Below are positions 9,045-17,402 of a stretch of 64,000 nucleotides of DNA, in pieces (the stretch's first letter is position 1; each line of letters starts with the position of its first letter). Position numbers and translations under genes: made by a program. The stretch is from Pseudomonas sp. RIT-PI-q. Its GTDB lineage: Bacteria > Pseudomonadota > Gammaproteobacteria > Pseudomonadales > Pseudomonadaceae. The notes under the pieces were generated by a model. The model worked only from the letters and a program-made list of their open reading frames with translations, ran no database searches and was not told where the DNA came from. The stretch covers positions 186,001-250,000 of the forward strand of contig NZ_LHPC01000044.1 of assembly GCF_001297125.1 (NCBI RefSeq). The letters run 5' to 3'.

Positions 9045-9797
9045 GTGGCTAATTTGCGCGTAGAAGTGATCAGTTTGTTTCCCGAGATGTTCTCCGCCAT
9101 CAGCGAGTACGGCATCACCAGTCGTGCGGTGAAACAGGGGCTCTTGCAGCTCACCTGTTGGAATCCGCGAGACTACACGACGGATCGACATCACACTGTG
9201 GATGATCGCCCATTTGGCGGTGGTCCGGGCATGGTGATGAAGATCAAGCCCCTGGAAGATGCTCTGGTTCAGGCCAAGGCAGCAGCCGGGGAGGCGGCGA
9301 AGGTAATTTACCTGTCCCCCCAAGGCCGTCAACTGACTCAGTCGGCGGTACGCGAGTTGGCGAATTCGGATGCATTGATCCTGATTGCCGGCCGCTATGA
9401 AGGCATTGACGAGCGTTTTATTGATGCTCATGTCGATGAAGAGTGGTCGATTGGCGACTATGTACTGTCTGGCGGCGAGCTGCCGGCGATGGTCCTGATC
9501 GATGCGGTTACACGACTGCTGCCTGGAGCTTTAGGGCATGCGGACTCCGCCGAGGAAGATTCCTTTACGGATGGTTTGCTGGATTGCCCGCACTACACCC
9601 GACCGGAGGTGTATGCGGATCAGCGTGTTCCCGACGTATTGCTAAGTGGCAATCACGCGCACATCCGGCGTTGGCGTTTACAGCAGTCCCTTGGTAGGAC
9701 CTTTGAACGACGCGCCGATCTTCTGGAAAGCCGCTCGCTTTCTGGAGAAGAGAAGAAGCTGCTCGAGGAATACATCCGCGAGCGGGACGATAGTTAA
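9045..9797 (+). CDS. trmD: tRNA (guanine37-N1)-methyltransferase TrmD
   Basis: 250-residue SPOUT-class methyltransferase that makes m1G37 in tRNAs reading CNN codons and prevents frameshifting. The trefoil-knot SAM site is visible as YLSPQGR, GRYEGIDER and YVLSGGELPAM. I chose the GTG at 9045 (VANLRVEVISLFPEMF), which gives the usual length and lies 2 bp after the rimM stop. An upstream in-frame ATG at 8979 would overlap rimM by 64 bp. The Shine-Dalgarno is weak, so translation is probably coupled to rimM. Confidence 0.96.
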   Translation: MANLRVEVISLFPEMFSAISEYGITSRAVKQGLLQLTCWNPRDYTTDRHHTVDDRPFGGGPGMVMKIKPLEDALVQAKAAAGEAAKVIYLSPQGRQLTQSAVRELANSDALILIAGRYEGIDERFIDAHVDEEWSIGDYVLSGGELPAMVLIDAVTRLLPGALGHADSAEEDSFTDGLLDCPHYTRPEVYADQRVPDVLLSGNHAHIRRWRLQQSLGRTFERRADLLESRSLSGEEKKLLEEYIRERDDS

Positions 9798-9842
9798 CAA
9801 CGTATCGATGGTAGATCCGACGATTTACCTTAGGAGCACAGC

Positions 9843-10193
9843 ATGACTAACAAAATCATCCTTGCACTCGAAGCAGAGCAGATGACCAAAGAGATCCCTA
9901 CCTTTGCCCCGGGCGACACCATTGTCGTTCAGGTGAAAGTGAAGGAAGGCGACCGTTCGCGTCTGCAAGCGTTCGAAGGTGTTGTTATCGCCAAGCGTAA
10001 CCGCGGCGTAAACAGTGCATTCACCGTTCGCAAAATCTCCAACGGTGTTGGCGTAGAGCGTACTTTCCAGACCTACAGCCCGCAAATCGACAGCATGGCC
10101 GTTAAACGTCGCGGTGACGTACGTAAAGCCAAGCTGTACTACCTGCGTGACCTGTCCGGTAAAGCAGCTCGCATCAAGGAAAAACTGGCTTAA
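9843..10193 (+). CDS. rplS: 50S ribosomal protein L19
   Basis: 116-residue large-subunit protein at the 30S-50S interface. [13 protein letters not shown] and the [12 protein letters not shown] motif identify it. A strong AGGAG sits 8 nt before the ATG. Last gene of the operon, followed by an intrinsic terminator. Confidence 0.98.
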
Positions 10194-10211
10194 GTCCAGC
10201 TTCCGATGCAG

Positions 10212-10239
10212 AAAAAAGCAGCCTACGGGCTGCTTTTTT
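10212..10239 (+). terminator. Intrinsic terminator of the rpsP-rplS operon
   Basis: Stem AAAAAAGCAGCC / GGCTGCTTTTTT with a 4-nt loop and a T-run, 18 bp after the rplS stop. Confidence 0.92.
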
Positions 10240-10310
10240 GTTGCCTGCGATTTATCGGTGCTGCCGGGGTTTGCGTGCATGATCCGGAACCGGGTTGTGT
10301 CTTCGATTCT

Positions 10311-10400
10311 GTAGGAGCGAGGCTTGCCGGCGAAGACGGACTTACATTCCACATTGATGTTGGCTGATATGACGTCTTCGCGGGCAAGCCTCGCTCCTGC
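10311..10400. repeat. REP-type inverted repeat pair
   Basis: Arms GTAGGAGCGAGGCTTGCCGG and GCGGGCAAGCCTCGCTCCTG in inverted orientation, about 40 nt apart, in the 305-bp rplS-xerD gap. That gap otherwise holds only the rplS terminator and no recognisable gene. Confidence 0.85.
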
Positions 10401-10498
10401 AAGAGATCACGACGTCGTCACCGTAATTGCATCAGGCACTGTGAAGGTCTCTGCGGCTATGAAAGACTTACTCTCGGATTCCCGCTACCTGAGCCTTT

Positions 10499-11395
10499 AT
10501 GCCCGCCATCGATCATCCACTGATAGACCAGTTCCTCGACGCCCTGTGGCTGGAGAAAGGCCTTTCCGATAACACCCGCGATGCCTATCGCAGTGACCTG
10601 GCCCTGTTTAACGGCTGGCTGCAGGAGAAGGGCCTGGAGTTGATCAATGCCGGGCGCGAATTGATCCTCGATCACCTGGCCTGGCGCCTCGAGCAAAACT
10701 ACAAACCCCGTTCCACCGCGCGATTTCTCTCTGGCGTGCGTGGTTTCTATCGCTATTTGCTGCGGGAAAAACTGATTGCTGTCGATCCGACCTTGCGCGT
10801 CGATATGCCGCAACTTGGCAGGCCGTTACCCAAATCCCTGTCGGAAGCAGATGTCGAGGCGCTTTTAAAAGCTCCGGACTTGAGCGAAGCCATCGGTCAG
10901 CGGGATCGCGCCATGCTCGAAGTGCTGTATGCCTGCGGCTTGCGGGTGACGGAACTGATCAGCCTGACGCTGGAGCAGGTCAATCTGCGTCAAGGCGTGC
11001 TGCGAGTGATGGGCAAGGGCAGCAAGGAACGGCTGGTGCCGATGGGTGAAGAGGCGATTGTCTGGGTTGAGCGCTACATGCGCGATGGCCGTGACGAGCT
11101 GCTCGGCGGGCGGCCCAGCGATGTGATGTTCCCCAGCCAGCGCGGCGAGCAGATGACCCGGCAGACCTTCTGGCACCGGATCAAGCACCAGGCCAAGGTC
11201 GCCGGGATCGGCAAGTCGCTGTCGCCGCACACGCTGCGACACGCCTTCGCCACGCACTTGCTCAACCACGGCGCTGACTTGCGGGTGGTGCAAATGCTCC
11301 TCGGCCACAGCGATCTTTCGACCACCCAGATCTACACTCACGTAGCCCGCGCACGCTTGCAAGACCTGCACGCCAAACACCACCCACGCGGCTAG
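10499..11395 (+). CDS. xerD: Site-specific tyrosine recombinase XerD
   Basis: 298 residues, the usual length. XerD works with XerC and FtsK at dif to resolve chromosome dimers. The N-terminal SAM-like core-binding domain spans about 1-105. The catalytic domain shows the Arg in ACGLRVTEL, the Lys in GKGSKERLVP, the HTLRH box, and the final GHSDLSTTQIYTH with the nucleophilic Tyr. The ATG at 10499 has a poor ribosome-binding site but gives the conserved N-terminus. It is followed by dsbC and hom, the standard Pseudomonas order. Confidence 0.96.
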   Translation: MPAIDHPLIDQFLDALWLEKGLSDNTRDAYRSDLALFNGWLQEKGLELINAGRELILDHLAWRLEQNYKPRSTARFLSGVRGFYRYLLREKLIAVDPTLRVDMPQLGRPLPKSLSEADVEALLKAPDLSEAIGQRDRAMLEVLYACGLRVTELISLTLEQVNLRQGVLRVMGKGSKERLVPMGEEAIVWVERYMRDGRDELLGGRPSDVMFPSQRGEQMTRQTFWHRIKHQAKVAGIGKSLSPHTLRHAFATHLLNHGADLRVVQMLLGHSDLSTTQIYTHVARARLQDLHAKHHPRG

Positions 11396-11406
11396 TCGCA
11401 ACCCTT

Positions 11407-11504
11407 GTAGGAGCGAGCTTGCTCGCGATGATCTCAAAAGCGCCGTGTTGAGCCAGTAAGCACGCGTTATCGTTAACGACCATCGCGAGCAAGCTTGCTC
11501 CTAC
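11407..11504. repeat. REP-type inverted repeat pair (GAGCTTGCTCGCGATG variant)
   Basis: Perfect 24-nt arms, GTAGGAGCGAGCTTGCTCGC (then GATG) and their reverse complement, are separated by 50 nt between xerD and dsbC. The core differs from the GGCTTGCC variants elsewhere in the window. Confidence 0.87.
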
Positions 11505-11645
11505 AGACTACGTCTTGCGACAGGCGCATTCGGCCACGCGGGCCTTATGTGGTAGGCTTTGCCGGTTTGCACGATGGGCGATTATGACCCGGTGTTTCGG
11601 CACGGGCGTTCTGATCGTCCCATTTGTCCGCCTTCAGGAGTTCTC

Positions 11646-12377
11646 ATGCGTCTGACCCAGATTTTCGCCGCCGCAGCCATTGCGTTGGTCAGCACCTTTG
11701 CCGTCGCCGATGACGCGGCCGACAAAGCCATTCGTAAAAGCCTGGAAAACCTCCAGCTCGACGTTCCGGTAGAAACCATCACCGCCAGCCCGCTGCCAGG
11801 CCTGTACGAAGTCAAGCTCAAGGGCAGCCGCGTGCTCTACGCCAGTGCCGACGGCCAGTATGTGGTTCAGGGCTACATGTTCCAGCTCAAGGACGGCAAA
11901 CCGGTCAACCTGACCGAGAAGACCGAGCGCTTGGGCATTTCCAAACTGGTCAACGAAATTCCGGTGGCTGAAACCGTCGTCTACCCGGCGATCGGCGAAA
12001 CCAAATCGCACATCACCGTGTTCACCGACACCACTTGCCCGTACTGCCACAAACTGCACGCCGAAGTGCCCGAGCTGAACAAGCGCGGCATCGAAGTGCG
12101 TTATGTCGCGTTCCCGCGTCAGGGTCTGGGCTCGCCGGGTGACGAACAGCTGCAAGCGGTCTGGTGCTCGAAAGACAAGAAAGCCGCCATGGACAAAATG
12201 GTCGACGGCAAGGAAATCAAGGCCGCCAAGTGCGATAACCCGGTTTCCAAACAGTTTGCCCTCGGTCAGTCGATCGGCGTAAACGGCACACCGGCCATCG
12301 TTTTGGCTGACGGCCAAGTCATTCCGGGCTACCAGCCTGCGCCACAAGTCGCCAAACTGGCGCTGGGCGCGAAGTAA
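11646..12377 (+). CDS. dsbC: Thiol:disulfide interchange protein DsbC
   Basis: 243-residue periplasmic disulfide isomerase. It has an N-terminal signal peptide (MRLTQIF, a hydrophobic core, cleavage after AVA-D near residue 22), the dimerisation domain (about 24-80), then a thioredoxin-like domain with the active site CPYC in TDTTCPYCHKLH near residue 126 and the cis-Pro loop GTPAIV. AGGAG precedes the ATG at 11646 by 5 nt. A further in-frame upstream ATG at 11559 would hide the signal peptide and is rejected. Confidence 0.96.
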   Translation: MRLTQIFAAAAIALVSTFAVADDAADKAIRKSLENLQLDVPVETITASPLPGLYEVKLKGSRVLYASADGQYVVQGYMFQLKDGKPVNLTEKTERLGISKLVNEIPVAETVVYPAIGETKSHITVFTDTTCPYCHKLHAEVPELNKRGIEVRYVAFPRQGLGSPGDEQLQAVWCSKDKKAAMDKMVDGKEIKAAKCDNPVSKQFALGQSIGVNGTPAIVLADGQVIPGYQPAPQVAKLALGAK

Positions 12378-12447
12378 ATTCGCATCGTCACGGTCAGCCA
12401 TTGACGATCGTGGTCCGGCGGCAACAGGTGCCGGGCCATTAATAGAG

Positions 12448-12470
12448 AACCGCGAGCATGCGGTTGTTTT
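12448..12470 (+). terminator. Hairpin with T-run after dsbC
   Basis: Stem AACCGC / GCGGTT followed by GTTTT, 71 bp after the dsbC stop. It probably ends dsbC transcripts, but it is the first of two tandem hairpins before hom. Confidence 0.6.
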
Positions 12471-12471
12471 C

Positions 12472-12497
12472 ACGGCCGGCCTTGAGTCGGCCGTTTT
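12472..12497 (+). terminator. Second hairpin directly before the hom ribosome-binding site
   Basis: Stem ACGGCCG / CGGCCGT with a 9-nt loop and TTTT, ending 3 nt before the GGGGAG of hom. The position suits either a backup terminator or an attenuator controlling hom. Confidence 0.55.
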
Positions 12498-12511
12498 ATG
12501 GGGAGTTCACA

Positions 12512-13816
12512 GTGAAACCGGTCAAAGTAGGCATCTGTGGGTTAGGAACCGTCGGTGGCGGGACCTTCAACGTACTTCAGCGCAACGCCGAGGAAATCGC
12601 TCGTCGTGCCGGGCGTGGAATCGAAGTGGCACAAATTGCCATGCGCACGCCAAAGCCTCAGTTCCAAACGACCGGTATTGCGATTACCAACGATGTGTTC
12701 GAAGTGGCCACGAACCCAGAGATCGACATCGTTATAGAGCTGGTGGGCGGCTACACCGTTGCCCGTGAGCTGGTACTCAAGGCCATCGAGAATGGCAAGC
12801 ATGTGGTCACCGCGAACAAGGCGCTCATCGCCGTTCACGGTAACGAAATTTTCGCCAAGGCTCGCGAGAAGGGCGTGATCGTCGCGTTCGAAGCGGCCGT
12901 GGCCGGTGGCATTCCGGTGATCAAGGCGATCCGCGAAGGCCTGTCCGCCAACCGCATCAACTGGGTGGCCGGGATCATCAACGGCACCGGTAACTTTATC
13001 CTTACCGAAATGCGCGAAAAGGGCCGGACCTTCGAAGACGTCCTCGCCGAGGCGCAAGCCCTGGGTTACGCCGAAGCCGATCCGACGTTTGACGTCGAAG
13101 GCATCGACGCAGCCCACAAGCTGACGATCCTCGCGTCCATCGCGTTCGGTATTCCGCTGCAATTCGACAAGGCCTACACCGAAGGCATCACCAAGTTGAC
13201 CACCGCTGACGTGAACTACGCCGAAGCGCTGGGCTATCGCATCAAGCACCTCGGCGTGGCGCGCAGCACGGCTGCCGGCATCGAGTTGCGCGTGCACCCG
13301 ACGCTGATCCCGGCGGATCGCCTGCTCGCCAACGTCAACGGCGTGATGAACGCGGTGATGGTCAACGGTGACGCTGCCGGTTCGACCCTGTTCTACGGCG
13401 CCGGCGCCGGCATGGAGCCGACCGCTTCGTCGGTGATCGCCGACCTGGTGGACGTGGTTCGCGCCATGACTTCCGACCCGGAAAACCGCGTGCCGCACCT
13501 GGCCTTCCAGCCGGACTCGCTGTCGGCGCACCCGATCCTGCCGATCGAAGCCTGCGAAAGCTCCTACTACCTGCGCATTCAGGCCAAGGACCATCCGGGC
13601 GTGTTGGCCCAGGTGGCGAGCATCCTGTCGGAGCGCGGCATCAACATCGAATCGATCATGCAGAAGGAAGTCGAAGAACACGACGGCCTGGTGCCGATGA
13701 TCCTGCTGACCCACCGTGTGCTGGAACAGCGCATGAACGACGCGATTGACGCCCTGGAAGCCTTGGCTGGCGTGGTCGGTCCGGTTGTACGGATCCGCGT
13801 CGAGCATTTGAACTAA
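12512..13816 (+). CDS. hom: Homoserine dehydrogenase
   Basis: 434-residue NAD(P)H-dependent enzyme that converts aspartate semialdehyde to homoserine, the branch to threonine and methionine. It has an N-terminal Rossmann fold (GICGLGTVGGGT, residues 7-18), the catalytic domain (ANKALIA, GGIPVIKA, GIINGTGNFI), and a C-terminal ACT domain from about 350 (DHPGVLAQVASILSE) that implies threonine feedback. The GTG at 12512 with GGGGAG upstream gives the family length. thrC follows 66 bp downstream, so the two form a threonine operon. Confidence 0.97.
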   Translation: MKPVKVGICGLGTVGGGTFNVLQRNAEEIARRAGRGIEVAQIAMRTPKPQFQTTGIAITNDVFEVATNPEIDIVIELVGGYTVARELVLKAIENGKHVVTANKALIAVHGNEIFAKAREKGVIVAFEAAVAGGIPVIKAIREGLSANRINWVAGIINGTGNFILTEMREKGRTFEDVLAEAQALGYAEADPTFDVEGIDAAHKLTILASIAFGIPLQFDKAYTEGITKLTTADVNYAEALGYRIKHLGVARSTAAGIELRVHPTLIPADRLLANVNGVMNAVMVNGDAAGSTLFYGAGAGMEPTASSVIADLVDVVRAMTSDPENRVPHLAFQPDSLSAHPILPIEACESSYYLRIQAKDHPGVLAQVASILSERGINIESIMQKEVEEHDGLVPMILLTHRVLEQRMNDAIDALEALAGVVGPVVRIRVEHLN

Positions 13817-13829
13817 GTCGTTTTTGTTC

Positions 13830-13855
13830 ACCGGGCCCGTGAGCGGGCCCGGGTT
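13830..13855 (+). other. GC-rich hairpin between hom and thrC
   Basis: Stem CCGGGCCCG / CGGGCCCGG with a 4-nt loop followed by only three Ts. It could lower read-through into thrC or protect the hom transcript; too short a T-run for a confident terminator. Confidence 0.45.
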
Positions 13856-13882
13856 TGCGAACACAGTCTATTGGAGCCAGTC

Positions 13883-15292
13883 ATGCGTTATATCAGTACC
13901 CGCGGCCAGGCACCGGCCCTGAATTTCGAAGACGTCCTGCTGGCAGGTTTAGCCACTGACGGCGGCCTGTACGTGCCGGAAAACCTGCCTCGTTTCACCC
14001 AGGAAGAAATCGCTTCGTGGGCCGGCCTGCCCTATCACGAGCTGGCCTTCCGGGTGATGCGCCCGTTCGTGACCGGCAGCATTCCTGATGTCGATTTCAA
14101 AAAGATTCTCGAAGAAACCTACGGCGTGTTCTCGCACAACGCCGTGGCGCCGTTACGTCAGCTGAACGGTAATGAATGGGTATTGGAGCTGTTCCACGGC
14201 CCGACCCTGGCGTTCAAGGACTTCGCCCTGCAACTGCTCGGTCGTTTGCTCGACTACGTGCTGGAAAAGCGCGGCGAGCGCGTGGTGATCGTTGGCGCCA
14301 CCTCCGGTGATACCGGTTCGGCTGCCATCGAAGGCTGCAAGCACTGCGAAAACGTCGACATCTTCATCCTGCACCCGCACAACCGCGTGTCCGAAGTGCA
14401 GCGTCGCCAGATGACCACCATCTTCGGTGAGAACATCCACAACATCGCCATCGAAGGCAACTTCGATGACTGCCAGGAAATGGTCAAGGCCAGCTTCGCC
14501 GACCAGAGCTTCCTCAAGGGCACGCGCCTGGTGGCGGTGAACTCGATCAACTGGGCGCGGATCATGGCCCAGATCGTTTACTACTTCCACGCAGCCCTGC
14601 AGTTGGGCGGCCCGGCGCGTTCGGTGTCGTTCTCGGTGCCGACCGGCAACTTCGGCGACATCTTCGCCGGTTACCTGGCGCGCAACATGGGCCTGCCGAT
14701 CAACCAGTTGATCGTCGCTACCAACCGCAACGACATCCTGCACCGCTTCATGAGTGGCAACCAGTACGTCAAGGAAACCCTGCACGCCACGCTGTCGCCG
14801 TCGATGGACATCATGGTCTCGTCGAACTTCGAACGCCTGCTGTTCGACCTGCACGGTCGCAATGGCGCGGCGATTGCCGGTCTGATGGACACCTTCAAGC
14901 AGGGTGGCGGTTTCAGCGTTGAACAGGAACGCTGGACCGAAGCACGCAAACTGTTCGACTCCCTGGCCGTGGATGACGCACAAACCTGCGAAACCATTGC
15001 CGAAGTCTACGAGCAGACAGGCGAGTTGCTGGACCCGCACACCGCCATCGGGGTGAAGGCAGCGCGTGAGTGCCGTCGTAGCCTGGATATTCCAATGGTG
15101 ATCCTGGGCACGGCCCACCCGGTCAAATTCCCGGACGCCGTGGAAAAAGCAGGCGTAGGAAAAGCGCTTGAACTGCCTGCACATCTTTCTGATTTGTTTG
15201 AGCGAGATGAGCGTTGCACCGTGTTGCCCAATGACCTGAAAGCCGTGCAGGCCTTTGTCAGTCAGCATGGCAACCGTGGCAAGCCTCTGTAA
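13883..15292 (+). CDS. thrC: Threonine synthase
   Basis: 469-residue PLP enzyme that converts O-phosphohomoserine to threonine. The PLP lysine lies in GPTLAFKDFALQ near residue 110; the phosphate-binding SGDTGSAA loop and the PTGNFGDI motif follow. The ATG at 13883 has GGAG 7 nt upstream; a further ATG 12 bp earlier lacks one. Co-transcribed with hom. Full length, with an intrinsic terminator downstream. Confidence 0.97.
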   Translation: MRYISTRGQAPALNFEDVLLAGLATDGGLYVPENLPRFTQEEIASWAGLPYHELAFRVMRPFVTGSIPDVDFKKILEETYGVFSHNAVAPLRQLNGNEWVLELFHGPTLAFKDFALQLLGRLLDYVLEKRGERVVIVGATSGDTGSAAIEGCKHCENVDIFILHPHNRVSEVQRRQMTTIFGENIHNIAIEGNFDDCQEMVKASFADQSFLKGTRLVAVNSINWARIMAQIVYYFHAALQLGGPARSVSFSVPTGNFGDIFAGYLARNMGLPINQLIVATNRNDILHRFMSGNQYVKETLHATLSPSMDIMVSSNFERLLFDLHGRNGAAIAGLMDTFKQGGGFSVEQERWTEARKLFDSLAVDDAQTCETIAEVYEQTGELLDPHTAIGVKAARECRRSLDIPMVILGTAHPVKFPDAVEKAGVGKALELPAHLSDLFERDERCTVLPNDLKAVQAFVSQHGNRGKPL

Positions 15293-15315
15293 CCGGTAAA
15301 CGCTGTCACATTTTG

Positions 15316-15340
15316 AAGCCCGTCTCCTGACGGGCTTTTT
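15316..15340 (+). terminator. Intrinsic terminator after thrC
   Basis: Stem AAGCCCGTC / GACGGGCTT with a T-run, 24 bp beyond thrC. Confidence 0.88.
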
Positions 15341-15439
15341 CATGTGTGCATGCCACACTTGGCGCATTCATGTTCATGGAGTGCCGTCGATGAAGCACCG
15401 CTGCTGAAGGGCGGGCCAGTCGATTACAAGGAAGTGGCA

Positions 15440-16783
15440 ATGCAGTTTTGCAAAGGGATAAGGCCAGCCGTGTGCTGGGTGTTTTTGATTGGCGTCATGG
15501 GCATTGCTCAATGGACGTCGGCGGCGCAATTGGCGATTCCTGAGGTCACAGGCGCCATGATCGAATTGGATGCGCAGGAGCTGAAATGGATTGCCGAGCA
15601 CCCGCGAGTCATTGTCGTGTCGACGCAGTATCCGCGGTATCTGTTCAAGGATGAGCAGGGCCAGTGGAGTGGTTTGAACAACGATGTGCTCCTGCGCATC
15701 AGTGCCATGACCGGATTGCGCTTCGTGCACGAGGAGACATTTTCCACCGAACAAATGCTCGGGCGACTGGAAAATGGCTCGGCGGACATGAACACGACGC
15801 TGGCCATGAATGACGAGCGCAAGGCGTTCCTGGATTACAGTCATGCCTTCGGTGGCGCGGGCTGGGTGTTTGTCGGGCGGGCAGGGGAGCCGGTGCTGCA
15901 ATCGCTGAAACAGCTGTCGAAACGCGTGTTGGTGCTGCCGGCCAGGCATGCACTCGAGTCGGTGATTCGCCGTGACCATCCGGCCATTGAGTTGCGCTCG
16001 GTCAAAACCTACGCCGAGGCCCGGGCGCTGGTCGAGAGTGGCGAGGCCTACGCCACCATCGAGAACGAAATCGGTGCGCACCTCTATCCGTCGGGACAGC
16101 TGCAGATCGGGCATACGCTGGAGGGAAAGTGGGACCCCGATTACCTGACGGTGCGCAAAGGCCATCCGCAGTTGCTGAGCATCCTCAACAAGGCGCTTGA
16201 GGCCTTTCCACCTGCTGAATTGCGCGCCCTTCGTCTGAAATGGCTCAACGGGATTGCCCCGGCTTCAGCGCCCACCACTTGGCAGCGGATGACACAGTGG
16301 GGCTGCTGGGGTGTGTTGGTCGCCAGCCTCTTCGGGCTGCTTTCCGTGCTTTGGAACCGTCGACTCGCGGCGCTGATTCAACAACGCCTGGCCGCCGAAA
16401 AAGACCTGCGCGATCAACTGGCGTTTCAGCATGCGTTGATGGACGCCATGCCCGATCCGGTGTTTGTGCGTGATCTGCAAGCGCGTTTGATCATGTGCAA
16501 TAAACGTTATGAGGAGGGTTTGTCGACCCGCTTCGATCAGGTCCAGGGACGGCAGCTGATCGAACTCGATGTCTTGCCCAAAGCGACCGCCGAGCTGCTG
16601 CATGCAGAGTTCATGGCCCAGCTTGGCACTCGCAAGAGCCGTTTCAGTGAACGTCAGTTGCTGTTCAACAGCGGCGTCAGGGATATCTACCAGTGGACGG
16701 TGCCGTTTTACAGTGCCGATGGGCAATTGCGGGGCCTGCTGGGCGGTTGGAGCGATATCGGCAAGCGCACGGCGCCGAGGTGA
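15440..16783 (+). CDS. BvgS-like periplasmic receptor with PAS domain but no output domain
   Basis: 447-residue membrane protein. It has a signal peptide (about 1-28), then one SBP_bac_3/Venus-flytrap domain (about 41-270, with RVIVVSTQYPRYLF at its start), a transmembrane helix (about 285-305, WGCWGVLVASLFGLLSVLW), and a PAS domain (about 335-440, starting HALMDAMPDPVFVRD). BvgS-type proteins normally continue from here into a histidine kinase; this one stops at GGWSDIGKRTAPR with no kinase, GGDEF or EAL domain and no obvious continuation in other frames. AAGGAAG lies upstream of the ATG at 15440. Ligand and partner are unknown; it may be a decayed or stand-alone sensor. Confidence 0.75.
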   Translation: MQFCKGIRPAVCWVFLIGVMGIAQWTSAAQLAIPEVTGAMIELDAQELKWIAEHPRVIVVSTQYPRYLFKDEQGQWSGLNNDVLLRISAMTGLRFVHEETFSTEQMLGRLENGSADMNTTLAMNDERKAFLDYSHAFGGAGWVFVGRAGEPVLQSLKQLSKRVLVLPARHALESVIRRDHPAIELRSVKTYAEARALVESGEAYATIENEIGAHLYPSGQLQIGHTLEGKWDPDYLTVRKGHPQLLSILNKALEAFPPAELRALRLKWLNGIAPASAPTTWQRMTQWGCWGVLVASLFGLLSVLWNRRLAALIQQRLAAEKDLRDQLAFQHALMDAMPDPVFVRDLQARLIMCNKRYEEGLSTRFDQVQGRQLIELDVLPKATAELLHAEFMAQLGTRKSRFSERQLLFNSGVRDIYQWTVPFYSADGQLRGLLGGWSDIGKRTAPR

Positions 16784-16945
16784 GGCGACTGTTTTTTCTC
16801 TGTCATCTTTGCCGTGCATGCTCAACCGACCAGAGACGCCGGGTTGTCTGCAGTCGGTAACCAGAACTTTCTTCTCGGGCCAGTGGTCATTTAAGGTAGA
16901 CATGCCCCAGGCACTTTGTTTTCGGACTATTGAGTGGTGATCGAG

Positions 16946-17233
16946 ATGGAAAGTATCAGTCTATTGCTCGGTGAGGCTCTGAGCCCGTATCAGGTTACGT
17001 TGACCCCGTCGGGGGCCCATGGCGAATGCCTGGTGACACTGAAGAGTTCGACCGGCGCTATCGTGGTCGAACGGGAGTTCAATCAGGCCCAGTTGACCGA
17101 TAAGCGTCTGCTGACGGATGTGGTCGACGGTTTGCATCGCGACGTACTGATTGCCGAAGGACGTCTGGAGCCCTGTGTCATCGCGGCATTGCGCAATGCG
17201 GCTCAGGACAAGATCCTGGCCAGCCGTAATTGA
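16946..17233 (+). CDS. DUF3509 domain-containing protein
   Basis: Small soluble protein of 95 residues matching the Pseudomonas DUF3509 family by its start MESISLLLGEALSPYQV and its C-terminal RLEPCVIAAL. No function is known. The ATG at 16946 fits the family start; a GTG 12 bp upstream in frame is an alternative. Monocistronic, with a terminator downstream. Confidence 0.75.
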   Translation: MESISLLLGEALSPYQVTLTPSGAHGECLVTLKSSTGAIVVEREFNQAQLTDKRLLTDVVDGLHRDVLIAEGRLEPCVIAALRNAAQDKILASRN

Positions 17234-17352
17234 ATTGTCGTTTTGTGGGAACCTTCCTGCTCCAGGGTCGTCAGAACATGTAACAGCAGGATCAAGCATT
17301 GTGCTCCGGTGCTTGTAGCTTGCTGCTACTGGTCTTTATGTAGGCCACGTTT

Positions 17353-17390
17353 AACCCCGAGTCGTCTCCCCACTTCTCGGGGTTTCTTTT
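17353..17390 (+). terminator. Intrinsic terminator after the DUF3509 gene
   Basis: Stem AACCCCGAG / CTCGGGGTT with a long loop and TTCTTTT. It lies between convergent genes and may serve only the plus strand. Confidence 0.75.
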
Positions 17391-17402
17391 GCCTGCGATT
17401 TG

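Noticed and set aside
12542..13864. 440-codon minus-strand frame opposite hom
   Set aside because: Antisense shadow; His/Arg/Asp-rich composition and no known domain.
16784..16945. Possible frameshifted continuation of the BvgS-like sensor into a kinase
   Set aside because: All three frames after the stop lack the H-box or kinase motifs, and the next gene starts at 16946.
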